From Neobacillus niacini (GTDB lineage: Bacteria > Bacillota > Bacilli > Bacillales > Cytobacillaceae), in NCBI RefSeq assembly GCF_030817595.1, contig NZ_JAUSZN010000001.1:5878001-5942000 (forward strand): a DNA stretch of 64,000 nt, read 5' to 3'. The notes below the pieces were generated by a model that was not told where the DNA came from, searched no databases, and worked only from the letters and a program-made list of their open reading frames with translations. Below, piece by piece: positions 7,260 to 16,215 of this stretch (its first letter is position 1; every line of letters begins with the position of its first letter). The translations under genes and the position numbers were made by a program.

Positions 7260-8045
7260 ATGCGGTCTACTCCAGAAGAAATACGGCGACGAATCGCAAA
7301 GCGGAAAAGGGAGCAAGGATCATCAGCAAAAGGTCCAGAACGAGAAATTACCTGGCCGGGGGAGGATGAAAAATACGGCGCGAATCATTTCTCTTCCTAT
7401 GAAGCAGGTAAGGATGATGGCATCCATCCATTATTCAAAAAGGAAGTTTTCATTTTTAAAATCTTGGCATCTGCACTATTATTTCTTGTGATCGCCATTA
7501 TGTTCCGAGAAAACACAGCATCATTTGCTCCAGCAAAGGATTTTGTGTTGAAAACCATGGAGCAGGATTTTAAATTTGCCACCGTATCAAAATGGTACGA
7601 GGATCAATTTGGTAAGCCATTAGCTCTTTTGCCGTTTACAGATAAAGAAAAAGGTGGAGAGCAAAACGTGGTCGAGAAAGACCCTGATATACCTGTATTT
7701 TCAGGTAAAGTCCTTGAAAATTTTGAGAAAAATGGACAGGGAATTATGATTGAAACAACAAAGGGCGCTACTGTTGAAGCGATGAAAGAGGGAAATGTCA
7801 TGTTTGCTGGTGTTAAGGAAGACACGGGTAAAACCGTCATCATCCAGCACGCAGATCAGACGCAATCTACCTATGGAAATCTCGATGAAATAAAAGTTAG
7901 TTTATATGAATTTATTGAAACGGAAACTGTCGTGGGCACAGCCTCAGAATCAACGGGTGAGGACAAAACAAAGGGTAAGTATTATTTTTCTATTAAAAAA
8001 GGCGATGATTTCATCGACCCTATACAGGTGATCCGCTTTGAATAG
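7260..8045 (+). CDS. spoIVFA: Stage IV sporulation protein FA (SpoIVFA)
   Basis: Mother-cell membrane protein that holds SpoIVFB in an inactive complex with BofA until the forespore signal, delaying pro-sigma-K processing. 261 aa: basic cytoplasmic N-terminus (STPEEIRRRIAKRKRE), one membrane helix (about 66-82) and a C-terminal LytM/M23-like domain (about 150-258). The M23 metal ligands are lost: the family's second motif is YGNL instead of a YxH form, as is typical for this regulator. The start is set at ATG 7260 because the encoded N-terminus matches the family and GGTGGG precedes it; an in-frame TTG lies at 7248. It overlaps spoIVFB by eight bases. Confidence 0.92.
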   Translation: MRSTPEEIRRRIAKRKREQGSSAKGPEREITWPGEDEKYGANHFSSYEAGKDDGIHPLFKKEVFIFKILASALLFLVIAIMFRENTASFAPAKDFVLKTMEQDFKFATVSKWYEDQFGKPLALLPFTDKEKGGEQNVVEKDPDIPVFSGKVLENFEKNGQGIMIETTKGATVEAMKEGNVMFAGVKEDTGKTVIIQHADQTQSTYGNLDEIKVSLYEFIETETVVGTASESTGEDKTKGKYYFSIKKGDDFIDPIQVIRFE

Positions 8046-8904
8046 AGTCATATATTTATTACAACATGTTTATATCCATCCTTTGTTATGGTTTGTCATT
8101 GCAATATCGATTGCTACAGCACATTTCCTCGAGGTATGCCTTTTGATTGGCATCATTTTCATCCATGAAATGGGGCATGCTGCTGCGGCTTCTTTTTTTT
8201 CATGGCGTATAAAGAAAATCACCCTCCTCCCCTTTGGCGGGGTGGCTGAAATGGAGGAGCACGGGAACCGGCCGTTAAAGGAAGAGGCAATTGTTGTTCT
8301 CGTAGGACCTGCTCAGCACATTTGGATGGTGGCATTAGCTTTCGGGCTATTCAACTTTGAGTTAATTCCTGAAGATATGTTTCAATTGTTTTTTCACTAC
8401 AATCTTATGATATTTATCTTTAATCTGTTTCCCGTCTGGCCGCTTGACGGAGGAAAGTTGATATTCATGTTTCTTTCCTTAAAAAAATCATTTCCCATAG
8501 CGCACCGATTAACATTAATCATTTCTTTTTTAAGTGTTGGAATCTTTTCGGTAGTTACGCTCCTAGCCGCTCCGCAGCAACTAAACGTCTGGATTATCGT
8601 AGGCTTCTTATTATTTTCCCTTTATCACGAGTGGAAGCAACGCCGCTACATCTTTATGAGATTTTTACTTGAGCGCTACTATGGTAAAAAAAGCGACCTT
8701 CAAGCTCTTAAGCCCATCCAAGCCAATGAACAGGATCTGCTCATTGACGTTTTAGAAAAATTCCAGCGGGGCTGCAAACACCCGATAATTGTTGAAAGTG
8801 ATGGCAAAGAAAAAGGGATGCTGGATGAGAATGAATTGCTGCATGCCTATTTTTCAGAAAAACGATTAACGGATAAAATCAGTGACCTTCTCTTTTCTTA
8901 CTAA
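8038..8904 (+). CDS. spoIVFB: Intramembrane metalloprotease SpoIVFB, pro-sigma-K processing
   Basis: Site-2 protease that cleaves pro-sigma-K in the mother cell. 288 aa with six membrane spans. The zinc motif HEMGH is at residues 43-47 and the third ligand Asp137 is in PLDGGK, both at the same numbering as recalled for B. subtilis. A cytoplasmic CBS domain (about 225-285) that senses ATP follows. The start is TTG 8038 within the end of spoIVFA, consistent with translational coupling of protease and inhibitor. Confidence 0.95.
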   Translation: MNRVIYLLQHVYIHPLLWFVIAISIATAHFLEVCLLIGIIFIHEMGHAAAASFFSWRIKKITLLPFGGVAEMEEHGNRPLKEEAIVVLVGPAQHIWMVALAFGLFNFELIPEDMFQLFFHYNLMIFIFNLFPVWPLDGGKLIFMFLSLKKSFPIAHRLTLIISFLSVGIFSVVTLLAAPQQLNVWIIVGFLLFSLYHEWKQRRYIFMRFLLERYYGKKSDLQALKPIQANEQDLLIDVLEKFQRGCKHPIIVESDGKEKGMLDENELLHAYFSEKRLTDKISDLLFSY

Positions 8905-8927
8905 TTAGGTATAATATAAAATATTAG

Positions 8928-8978
8928 AAAAAAGGCTCCAGCCCATAGGCGCTGAAGCTGGATTAGCCTAAAAAGTGA
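8928..8978 (+). repeat. Partial GC-rich interspersed element before rng
   Basis: TCCAGC and GCTGGA arms enclose CCATAGGCGCTGAA. The segment CCATAGGCGCTG recurs in the element at 777-850. It looks like a 3' fragment of the same family and lies between spoIVFB and rng. Confidence 0.55.
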
Positions 8979-8988
8979 GGACGAAGGT

Positions 8989-10449
8989 TTGGAAAAGTTA
9001 ATCATAAATGCGATGTCGAATGAAAAGAGATTTGCTCTTGTAAGTAACAATACAGTTGAAAATATTATTTTTGACCGACCAGAGCAGCGATCTTTGGTCG
9101 GTAATATTTATTATGGGACCGTGACCAAGGTTTTGCCTGGTATGAATGCAGCCTTTATAGATATTGGCGAAGAGAAAAACGCCTATTTACATCGTGATGT
9201 GCTCACGTCGTATGTTTTATCACCGGAACGAAGTATTGATAAAGAAAAGAAAAGTGTATCCTCCTTTGTTCATCAGGGAGAAAAGTTATTAGTACAAGTA
9301 GATAAGGACGCAACAGGCGTTAAAGGTGCTAGAGTGACAGGCATTATTGAAATCCCTGGGGACAACCTTATTTATATGCCTCAAGGTCGCTATGTGGCAG
9401 TCTCTAAAAAAATTGTTGATGAAAAGGACGATCTTCGCAGTTTTGGTATGAAACTGAAAGGTGAAGAGGAAGGCATAATTTTTCGCACATCAAGTATCTC
9501 AACTACTCAAGAGGAAATGGAAAAGGAACTAAGTACTTTACGAAGCCAGTATGCAGAACTATTGGAGAAAGCAGCGTCTTTTAAAAAGCCGGGGATCCTA
9601 TATCAGAACGATACCTTTACCGAATTAGTCCTTGAGTCCATCAAGGATATGTCGTCGGGTGAAGTGTTTGTTGATGAACTCTCATTAAAACAACAAATAC
9701 AAACGAAAAACCCTAATCTAAAAGTTACCTATTATAACGGGAAAGAAAATATCTTCACCCTTCATCGGATTGAGCATGAAATTGATAAAGCACTAAAGCG
9801 AATCGTCTGGCTCGACAATGGTGCCTATTTAATTTTTGATGAAACCGAGGCTTTAACGATAATCGACGTTAATACCGGAAAGTTCTCCGGTAAAAATGAT
9901 TATCAGGACACGGTGGTAAAAACCAATACCCTAGCTGCAATTGAGACTGCCCGTCAGCTGAAACTGCGTGATATTGGCGGAATCGTCCTAATTGACTTTA
10001 TTGACATGAAAAACGAGAAGGACAAACGTTACATACAAGATACGATTGAGAAGGAATTCCAGAAGGATAAAACTAGGACCAAAATCATCGGTTTTACCTC
10101 ACTTGGTATCCTGCAGTTAACAAGGAAGAAAACAAAGGTCTCACTTTCAGAAGCCCTTCAGGAAAAATGCCCAACTTGCGATGGAACAGGAAAAATACTA
10201 AGTGCAGAGACAATAGCATTCCGCCTAGAACGCGAATTGTTAGAACATCGAAATTCTGATGCTGAAGCAGTTTTAGTTGAAACTACCATAAAGGTAAAAG
10301 AGGCTATCGAACCACATCTCAAAATGTTAGAAGAATGGCTGCAGTTTAAAGTATTTTTCTCGATTCAGTCATCTACGACACATTACTATGATATAAAACA
10401 ATTTGGGAATCATGCCGAAATAGCGAAAAAAGCCGGAGAACCTTATTGA
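8989..10449 (+). CDS. rng: Ribonuclease G/E family endoribonuclease
   Basis: Single-strand endoribonuclease for rRNA and mRNA processing. 486 aa: an S1-like RNA-binding domain interrupting the N-terminal region (about 35-125), the RNase H-like catalytic domain with the two magnesium-binding aspartates in TIIDVNTGKFSG and IVLIDFIDM, and the zinc-link CPTCDGTG (Cys394, Cys397) that joins dimers. It starts at TTG 8989 after GTGAGGACGAAGG. B. subtilis 168 lacks this gene, but many other bacilli carry it just before rplU. It has no long C-terminal scaffold, so it is RNase G-like rather than RNase E. Confidence 0.93.
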   Translation: MEKLIINAMSNEKRFALVSNNTVENIIFDRPEQRSLVGNIYYGTVTKVLPGMNAAFIDIGEEKNAYLHRDVLTSYVLSPERSIDKEKKSVSSFVHQGEKLLVQVDKDATGVKGARVTGIIEIPGDNLIYMPQGRYVAVSKKIVDEKDDLRSFGMKLKGEEEGIIFRTSSISTTQEEMEKELSTLRSQYAELLEKAASFKKPGILYQNDTFTELVLESIKDMSSGEVFVDELSLKQQIQTKNPNLKVTYYNGKENIFTLHRIEHEIDKALKRIVWLDNGAYLIFDETEALTIIDVNTGKFSGKNDYQDTVVKTNTLAAIETARQLKLRDIGGIVLIDFIDMKNEKDKRYIQDTIEKEFQKDKTRTKIIGFTSLGILQLTRKKTKVSLSEALQEKCPTCDGTGKILSAETIAFRLERELLEHRNSDAEAVLVETTIKVKEAIEPHLKMLEEWLQFKVFFSIQSSTTHYYDIKQFGNHAEIAKKAGEPY

Positions 10450-10475
10450 CACTTTCGCCTATACCATGATAAAAT
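10446..10475 (+). promoter_or_regulatory. Promoter of the rplU-prp-rpmA operon
   Basis: TTGACA (10446-10451) and an extended -10, TGATAAAAT (TAAAAT at 10470-10475), are separated by 18 bp. The -35 overlaps the rng stop codon. It fits a housekeeping sigma-A promoter driving the L21 leader. Confidence 0.8.
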
Positions 10476-10479
10476 TATC

Positions 10480-10591
10480 GATGTTATGTTTGTAGCACCC
10501 GTGCTACAACCGCACATCACAGGTATTAAGTCTAATGCGCAAAGCTTAGCGCCTGTATATGGCGAGTCTGAGTTTATAAGGAGGTGCAAGT
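10480..10591 (+). ncRNA. Ribosomal protein L21 leader (autoregulatory mRNA structure)
   Basis: The 5' untranslated region of rplU contains a strong hairpin, GTAGCAC-CCG-(T)GCTAC (about 10491-10508), then ACCGCACATCACAGGT and further paired segments up to the ribosome site AAGGAGGTG. Position, hairpin and flanking sequence fit the L21 leader described in Firmicutes, which is thought to bind a protein of the operon for feedback control. The call is by recognition; a covariance-model search would settle it. Confidence 0.75.
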
Positions 10592-10900
10592 ATGTACGCA
10601 ATTATCGAAACAGGTGGTAAGCAATTGAAAGTAGAAGCTGGTCAAGCTATCTACATCGAGAAGCTTAACGCTGAAGCAGGCGAAACAGTTACATTTGATA
10701 AGGTTTTATTCGTTGGTGGAGATAACGTGAAAGTAGGTAGCCCATTAGTTGAAGGCGCTACTGTAACGGCTAAAGTTGAAAAACAAGGTCGTCAAAAGAA
10801 AATCATCGTTTTCAAATACAAAGCGAAGAAAAACAACCGTAAAAAGCAAGGTCATCGTCAACCATACACTAAAGTTGTGATCGAAGCGATCAACGCGTAA
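10592..10900 (+). CDS. rplU: 50S ribosomal protein L21
   Basis: 102-aa ribosomal protein with the family's start [14 protein letters not shown] and basic C-terminal RNA-binding tail ([19 protein letters not shown]). ATG 10592 follows AAGGAGGTG. It is the first gene of the rplU-prp-rpmA operon and is preceded by the L21 leader. Full length, nothing unusual. Confidence 0.98.
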   Translation: MYAIIETGGKQLKVEAGQAIYIEKLNAEAGETVTFDKVLFVGGDNVKVGSPLVEGATVTAKVEKQGRQKKIIVFKYKAKKNNRKKQGHRQPYTKVVIEAINA

Positions 10901-10915
10901 GGTGTTGTGCAATAG

Positions 10916-11245
10916 ATGATATCTATTACAATTAATCGTTCTGAATCCGAATCAATTCAATCCTTTATAATAAGTGGTCATGCATTCTTCGCCGATCGAG
11001 GAAAGGATATCGTCTGTGCAGGCGCATCCGCAGTATCCATCGGCGCAATCAATGCTGTACATGCCTTAACAGGTGTGACTCCAGAGATTGAACAGGGAGA
11101 TGGCTTTCTCCGCTGTGTTGTTCCAGATAGACTTCCGGAAAACATAAATGAGAAAGTTCAGCTTCTTCTAGAAGGTATGATTATATCATTACAAACGATT
11201 GAAGAAGAGTACGGAGAACACATAAAAATAACCTTCAAAAAGTAG
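10916..11245 (+). CDS. prp: Ribosomal-processing cysteine protease Prp
   Basis: Protease that removes the N-terminal extension of ribosomal protein L27, essential in Firmicutes that make extended L27. 109 aa with the catalytic pair His22 (SGHA) and Cys34 (DIVCAGAS) at the same numbers as in the Staphylococcus enzyme. It sits between the genes for L21 and its substrate L27, the canonical arrangement (ysxB in B. subtilis). Start at ATG 10916. Confidence 0.95.
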   Translation: MISITINRSESESIQSFIISGHAFFADRGKDIVCAGASAVSIGAINAVHALTGVTPEIEQGDGFLRCVVPDRLPENINEKVQLLLEGMIISLQTIEEEYGEHIKITFKK

Positions 11246-11551
<306 letters not shown>

Positions 11552-11562
11552 GCTTTCAGTGA

Positions 11563-11600
11563 AAACTCTAACCTGATTGGTTAGGGTTTTCTTTTTTAAA
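11563..11600 (+). terminator. Rho-independent terminator of the rplU operon
   Basis: Stem AAAACTCTAACC / GGTTAGGGTTTT with a four-base loop and a T-rich tail (CTTTTTT), shortly after rpmA. The gap from here to 11700 holds nothing else that can be recognised. Confidence 0.9.
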
Positions 11601-11712
11601 CAATAAGGAAAAATTATCCAATAAAAACTCCAATTTGATCTCCCAAAAGTAGCCTCATAATACCTCAATTGGAAAACATTCACGCAAAAGTGCTTACTCA
11701 TGTGAACTTTTT

Positions 11713-11721
11713 TGATATACT
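11713..11721 (+). promoter_or_regulatory. Candidate extended -10 promoter for spo0B-obg
   Basis: TGATATACT matches an extended -10 (TG-N-TATACT). The -35 position holds only CTTACT, so activity would rely on the extended -10. It lies 44 bp before the spo0B start. Confidence 0.45.
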
Positions 11722-11764
11722 AACAGAAAATAGTCTTTTCGACACATAGGCTAGGAGTGCGATT

Positions 11765-12295
11765 ATGGAAAAAGAATGGGATATCGTTGAAGTGCTGCGG
11801 CACTCACGACATGATTGGCTGAATAGGCTGCAGTTAATCAAAGGGAACTTGGATTTAAATAGAATTGACCGGGCGAAAGCATATATAAATGAAATTGTAA
11901 TCGAAGCACAGCATGAATCGAAGCTGTCGAATTTTCATTTGCCTGGATTTGCCTCCTTGCTTTTAAAATCAAATTGGGAGAATCATTTATTTCAACTTGA
12001 ATATGAGGTTCTTAACGATTTAGAGGCAGTGAAAATAAATGATGACATTCTGTCGAATTGGACAAAATCCTTCTTTATTTGTTTAGATCAGGCGATTGAG
12101 GCCTTTCAAGAAAATCATTTATCAATAACAATTCAACCGCAATCAAATGGAGTTCGTTTCTTTTTTGATTTTAGCGGAATAATAATAAAAAAAGAACTGA
12201 TTGAACAATTCCTGATCTCCTCGGAAATCGAAGTGAAGGTCAAGGAATTCTCAGTAAGCGAATTAGGATTAGAAATCTTTATGCCTGTGGTATAG
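11765..12295 (+). CDS. spo0B: Sporulation initiation phosphotransferase Spo0B
   Basis: Phosphorelay protein passing phosphate from Spo0F to Spo0A. 176 aa: an N-terminal helical hairpin that dimerises into a four-helix bundle with the phosphorylated histidine in HSRHDW (His16 here, His30 in B. subtilis), and a C-terminal degenerate ATPase-like domain without nucleotide motifs. HESKLSN after the hairpin matches the B. subtilis protein. Start ATG 11765. It precedes obg, as in other bacilli, where Obg also affects sporulation onset. Confidence 0.95.
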   Translation: MEKEWDIVEVLRHSRHDWLNRLQLIKGNLDLNRIDRAKAYINEIVIEAQHESKLSNFHLPGFASLLLKSNWENHLFQLEYEVLNDLEAVKINDDILSNWTKSFFICLDQAIEAFQENHLSITIQPQSNGVRFFFDFSGIIIKKELIEQFLISSEIEVKVKEFSVSELGLEIFMPVV

Positions 12296-12338
12296 GGCGA
12301 AATCTTGGTTCGCCATCAGTCAAATCAGGAGGATTCAC

Positions 12339-13628
12339 ATGTTTGTCGATCAAACGAAGATATACGTAAAAGGCGGAGACGGCGGTAATGGAATGGTCGC
12401 GTTTCGCCGTGAAAAATATGTTCCAATGGGCGGACCTGCTGGCGGAGACGGCGGTAAGGGTGCCGATGTAGTTTTTGAGGTAAATGAGGGCTTGCGTACG
12501 TTAATGGATTTCCGTTATCAGCGTCATTGGAAAGCGCCGCGTGGTGAACATGGTATGTCCAAAAATCAGCACGGGAAAAATGCCAAAGATATGATTGTTA
12601 AGGTACCACCAGGCACAGTTGTAATGGATGCAGAAACAAAAGAAGTCATTGCCGATCTAGTTGAGAATGGTCAGCGTGCCGTCATTGCCAAGGGAGGTCG
12701 TGGAGGTAGAGGAAATTCTCGGTTTGCGACACCTTCAAACCCTGCGCCAGAACTTGCTGAAAATGGAGAACCAGGACAAGAGCGCGATGTTATCCTTGAG
12801 TTAAAACTGCTTGCAGATGTTGGACTCGTTGGATTCCCTAGCGTTGGAAAATCAACATTACTATCAGTCGTTTCTTCAGCAAAACCAAAAATAGCTGAAT
12901 ATCATTTTACAACGATTGTCCCTAATCTTGGGATGGTTGAAACAGAGGACAATAGAAGTTTTGTTATGGCCGACCTTCCAGGATTGATTGAAGGTGCGAG
13001 TGAGGGTGTTGGACTAGGACATCAATTCTTACGTCATATTGAACGGACACGGGTTATCGTTCATGTAATCGATATGGCTGCGATGGAAGGACGCGATCCT
13101 TATGAGGATTATCTGACTATCAATAAAGAGCTAGAAGAGTATAACCTCCGCTTAACAGAGCGTCCGCAAATTATTGTTGCGAATAAAATGGACATGCCGG
13201 AAGCCGAAGAAAATTTACAGAAATTTAAAGAGCGTTTAGAAGAGGACTTTCCGATTTTCCCGATTTCTGCTCTATCAAGAAAAGGTTTAAGAGAGCTATT
13301 ATATGCAATTGCTGACAAAATCGAGGAGACTCCAGAATTTCCGCTTGATCATGAAGAAGAGGAAACAGGAGTTAATCGCGTACTTTATAAACATGAGGCA
13401 GATCCTGAGGCTTTCTATATCACAAGAGAACCAGACGGCTCATTCGTTATTCAAGGGGAAAAGGTTGAAAAATTATTTAAGATGACCAATTTCCAAACGG
13501 AGGAATCTGTTCGTCGTTTTGCTAGACAGCTTCGTGGTTTAGGGGTGGACGAGGCTTTACGAGCAAAAGGTGCAAAAGATGGGGATACCGTTAAATTATT
13601 AGACTTCGAATTTGAATTTGTTGACTAG
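12339..13628 (+). CDS. obg: GTPase Obg
   Basis: Essential GTPase in 50S assembly, stress signalling and sporulation entry. 429 aa: glycine-rich Obg fold (1-158), G domain with P loop GFPSVGKST, switch DLPGLIEGA and specificity motif NKMD, and the OCT domain (about 350-428) found in Gram-positive Obg. ATG 12339 after AGGAGG. It follows spo0B by 43 bases, so the two are probably one operon. Confidence 0.97.
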   Translation: MFVDQTKIYVKGGDGGNGMVAFRREKYVPMGGPAGGDGGKGADVVFEVNEGLRTLMDFRYQRHWKAPRGEHGMSKNQHGKNAKDMIVKVPPGTVVMDAETKEVIADLVENGQRAVIAKGGRGGRGNSRFATPSNPAPELAENGEPGQERDVILELKLLADVGLVGFPSVGKSTLLSVVSSAKPKIAEYHFTTIVPNLGMVETEDNRSFVMADLPGLIEGASEGVGLGHQFLRHIERTRVIVHVIDMAAMEGRDPYEDYLTINKELEEYNLRLTERPQIIVANKMDMPEAEENLQKFKERLEEDFPIFPISALSRKGLRELLYAIADKIEETPEFPLDHEEEETGVNRVLYKHEADPEAFYITREPDGSFVIQGEKVEKLFKMTNFQTEESVRRFARQLRGLGVDEALRAKGAKDGDTVKLLDFEFEFVD

Positions 13629-13659
13629 ATACGAACATGTCTTTGAGAAATTATAGCCA

Positions 13660-13698
13660 GAGCGCCCCGATTTCGTAACACGGGCGCTTATGCTTTTC
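13660..13698 (+). terminator. Hairpin after obg
   Basis: AGCGCCC (13661-13667) pairs with GGGCGCT (13682-13688); the tail TATGCTTTT is only moderately T-rich, so it may act as a weak terminator or attenuator before pheB. Confidence 0.6.
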
Positions 13699-13717
13699 AA
13701 ATCGGGTGGGTAGAGAG

Positions 13718-14173
13718 ATGAAAAATGAAAAATTTGATAAAAAATTTTACTTAATTAGAGAAGACGTCTTGCCTGAAGCGATGAAGAAAACACTTGATGT
13801 GAAGGAAATGCTCGAAAGGGGTAAGGCTGAGTCTATTTGGGATGCGGTCCAGCAAGTAGACTTAAGCAGAAGTGCCTATTATAAATATAGGGACACGGTA
13901 TTTCCATTTTCCACGATTGTAAAGGAACGATTAGTTACGCTCTTTTTTCATCTTGAAGATCGTTCAGGTACTTTGTCTAAGCTTCTTAGTGTAGTTGCTT
14001 CTTCTGGCTGCAATGTGTTAACCATTCATCAAACGATTCCATTGCAAGGAAGGGCAAACGTGACACTTTCGTTGAATACCACCGAGATTTCTACAGATAT
14101 AGATGAACTGCTTTTAGAATTACGTAAGCTTGAATTCGTAGAAAAAGTTGAAGTGCTTGGAACAGGCGCATAA
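13718..14173 (+). CDS. pheB: ACT domain protein PheB
   Basis: 151-aa protein with an N-terminal helical part (conserved [21 protein letters not shown] start and [15 protein letters not shown]) and a C-terminal ACT domain (about 70-147) that usually binds amino acids. In bacilli it always lies before pheA and is thought to regulate phenylalanine synthesis; its exact role is unknown. The start is ATG 13718 with GGGTGGG seven bases upstream; an in-frame GTG at 13706 has no ribosome site. Confidence 0.93.
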   Translation: MKNEKFDKKFYLIREDVLPEAMKKTLDVKEMLERGKAESIWDAVQQVDLSRSAYYKYRDTVFPFSTIVKERLVTLFFHLEDRSGTLSKLLSVVASSGCNVLTIHQTIPLQGRANVTLSLNTTEISTDIDELLLELRKLEFVEKVEVLGTGA

Positions 14174-14221
14174 TGGATTTTTTTACAACAGAGAGATTTT
14201 TGTTAGGGAGTGTGTGGAGTC

Positions 14222-15067
14222 ATGAAAGTTGGTTTTTTAGGACCAAAGGCAACCTTTACCGAATTAGCGGTGAAGAAGGTTTTTCCTGGATTTGAGCTTG
14301 AACCATATCGGACCATTCCTGAATCCATGGATGCGGTTGTCAGTGAAAAAGTGGAACTAGCCGTTGTTCCTGTTGAAAATACCCTTGAAGGTACAGTAAA
14401 TATTACATTGGATTACCTAACACATGTGGTTCAATTACCGATTGTCGGTGAAATTACCATTCCAATTAAACAGCATTTGATGGTTCACCCGGATAATCAA
14501 GAAATATGGCAGGATGTTACTAAGGTGTACAGTCACTCGCATGCCATTGCGCAGTGTCATAAGTTCTTACATAATCAGTTTCATGGGGTACCTTATGAAA
14601 GTGTCAGCTCGACTGCTGCGGCAGCGAAAATGGTAATGGATCACCCAGAACAGCGTATTGCCGCGATCGCCAATGAATTAGCAGCTGAAGAATATGGATT
14701 ATCTATAGTTCAACGCGACATTCATGATTTTGATCATAATCATACTCGCTTTTTTGTCTTATCTGAAAAGGGGATTAATTTTGAGGAGTTTAGTGGTTCA
14801 TCCCATTATAAAACTACTCTAATGGTGACACTTCCGACGGATAAGGCGGGAACGCTCCATATGGTACTATCAGCCTTTGCTTGGCGAAAAATAAATCTGT
14901 CAAAAATTGAATCAAGACCTATGAAAACAGGTATTGGCAATTATTTCTTTATTATTGATTTGGAAATGAAGCTTGATGACGTTTTAATTCCAGGCGCAAT
15001 GGCCGAGCTTGAAGCACTAGGATGCGGCGTTACATTGCTAGGAAGCTATCCTTCAAAAATGGTTTAA
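14222..15067 (+). CDS. pheA: Prephenate dehydratase
   Basis: Converts prephenate to phenylpyruvate in phenylalanine synthesis. 281 aa: catalytic PDT domain (about 1-180) with NHTRFFVLS containing the key Thr-Arg-Phe, and a regulatory ACT domain (about 195-270) with the phenylalanine-binding ESRP. The start is ATG 14222, which matches the family N-terminus (MKVGFLGPKATFTE); the in-frame GTG at 14210 is less likely. It follows pheB closely. Confidence 0.97.
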   Translation: MKVGFLGPKATFTELAVKKVFPGFELEPYRTIPESMDAVVSEKVELAVVPVENTLEGTVNITLDYLTHVVQLPIVGEITIPIKQHLMVHPDNQEIWQDVTKVYSHSHAIAQCHKFLHNQFHGVPYESVSSTAAAAKMVMDHPEQRIAAIANELAAEEYGLSIVQRDIHDFDHNHTRFFVLSEKGINFEEFSGSSHYKTTLMVTLPTDKAGTLHMVLSAFAWRKINLSKIESRPMKTGIGNYFFIIDLEMKLDDVLIPGAMAELEALGCGVTLLGSYPSKMV

Positions 15068-15075
15068 TTGAAATT

Positions 15076-15106
15076 AAAGTACCGGGCAAATGCTCGGTAC
15101 TTTTTT
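15076..15106 (+). terminator. Rho-independent terminator after pheA
   Basis: Stem AAAGTACCGGGC / GCTCGGTACTTT around AAAT, then six T, nine bases after the pheA stop. Confidence 0.95.
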
Positions 15107-15165
15107 GCCATTATAGTGGTGGAGGTATGTATGTATTGATCCTTATTCGAGAAATTGCACGTGCA

Positions 15166-15589
15166 GAGCCCTGATTGAGGACAAATCATGAGGTGACTAA
15201 ACCGAGATTAGTCCTCAAGAGCCCTAATTGGGTACAAATCATGAGGTGACTAAACCAAGATTAGTCCTCAAGAGCCCTGATTGAGGACAAATCATGAGGT
15301 GACTAAACCGAGATTAGTCCTCAAGAGCCCTAATTGAGTACAAATCATGAGGTGACTAAACTAAGATTAGTCCTCAAGAGCCCTGATTGAGTGCAAATCA
15401 TGAGTTACCTAAACCGAGATTAGTCCTCAACAGCCCTAATTGAGTACAAATCATGAGGTGACTAAACTAAGATTAGTCCTCAAGAGCCCTAATTGAGTAC
15501 AAATCATGAAGTGACTAAACTGAGATTAGTCCTCAAGAGCCCTATTTGAGTATAAATCCCAAGTTCCGAAGCGGAGAATAGTCCTTGAG
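15166..15589. repeat. 53-bp tandem repeat array, eight units
   Basis: Units begin GAGCCCTGATTGAGG (or a variant) at 15166, 15219, 15272, 15325, 15378, 15431, 15484 and 15537, all exactly 53 bp apart. Most units can form a hairpin, TTGAGGAC / GTCCTCAA, and carry TCATGAGG between the arms. The right arm is constant, while the left arm is often TTGAGTAC or TTGGGTAC, so pairing is not being preserved by compensation. The last unit is the most diverged. The array fills the gap between convergent pheA and niaR. No gene is seen in it. Confidence 0.95.
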
Positions 15590-15636
15590 AATAAAAAAAG
15601 CAGCCAATCCTATGATTGGCCACCATTCAATTGCGT

Positions 15637-16176
15637 CTAGTATTCAATTAAAAAGCCAGCTTCCTTCAAAGCGGCTTCGGTTTTGTCTAAGGTTTGAACA
15701 GAAGAAGCAGCAATCGTATGAAGATGAATCCCGCCTGTTAATTCCGATAATAACGCAGCCTTCGTCTTATAGATGTTATCTAAGAATTGTTTTACCTCTT
15801 GGCGATTGGATACCATGATCGAGGCTGTTAAATCTCCGTAAACCGCATGCTCGATTTTAACATCCTTTACTAATACACCATGATCCACCATTAAATTTAG
15901 CTCTTTTTCTGTGTCATCAGGTGAGTGCCTGCAAGCAATCGTCCTTTCAAATGTTTGTGTGCCTGTGTTTTGCTTAAAATATAAATAACCTTGACTTGTT
16001 GCGATAATCGGCTCCTCTTTTGCTTTTAGGAGTGTAATATCCCCGACAATCACCTGCCTGCTAACATTTGTTCGTGTTGCTAACTCGCTTCCTGTAAGCG
16101 GTACAGGGCTGTCTTTTAGCAGCTGCAGGATGAAAGCTCTCCTTTCATCGCCAAGAATCTTTTTTTGTTCAGCCAT
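15637..16176 (-). CDS. niaR: NAD biosynthesis repressor NiaR
   Basis: Niacin-responsive repressor (YrxA in B. subtilis) of the nadBCA and nifS genes. 179 aa: N-terminal winged helix-turn-helix (about 10-60, with TNVSRQVIVGDITLLK as recognition segment) and the C-terminal 3H domain, named for conserved histidines, seen in HAVYGDLTASI and GGIHLHTIAAS, that binds metal and niacin. The start is ATG 16176 with GAGGAGG five bases upstream; an upstream in-frame ATG lacks a site. It is downstream of nifS on the same strand, so the repressor is probably autoregulated. Confidence 0.93.
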   Translation of the reverse strand: MAEQKKILGDERRAFILQLLKDSPVPLTGSELATRTNVSRQVIVGDITLLKAKEEPIIATSQGYLYFKQNTGTQTFERTIACRHSPDDTEKELNLMVDHGVLVKDVKIEHAVYGDLTASIMVSNRQEVKQFLDNIYKTKAALLSELTGGIHLHTIAASSVQTLDKTEAALKEAGFLIEY

Positions 16177-16215
16177 AAGTACCTCCTCATATTTCAACCC
16201 TATTTTACCATAATT

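Noticed and set aside
15166..15589. Possible CRISPR array
   Set aside because: Whole units are repeated, without unique spacers of constant length between identical repeats, and no cas genes are in the window. The same applies to the 52-bp and 21-bp arrays.
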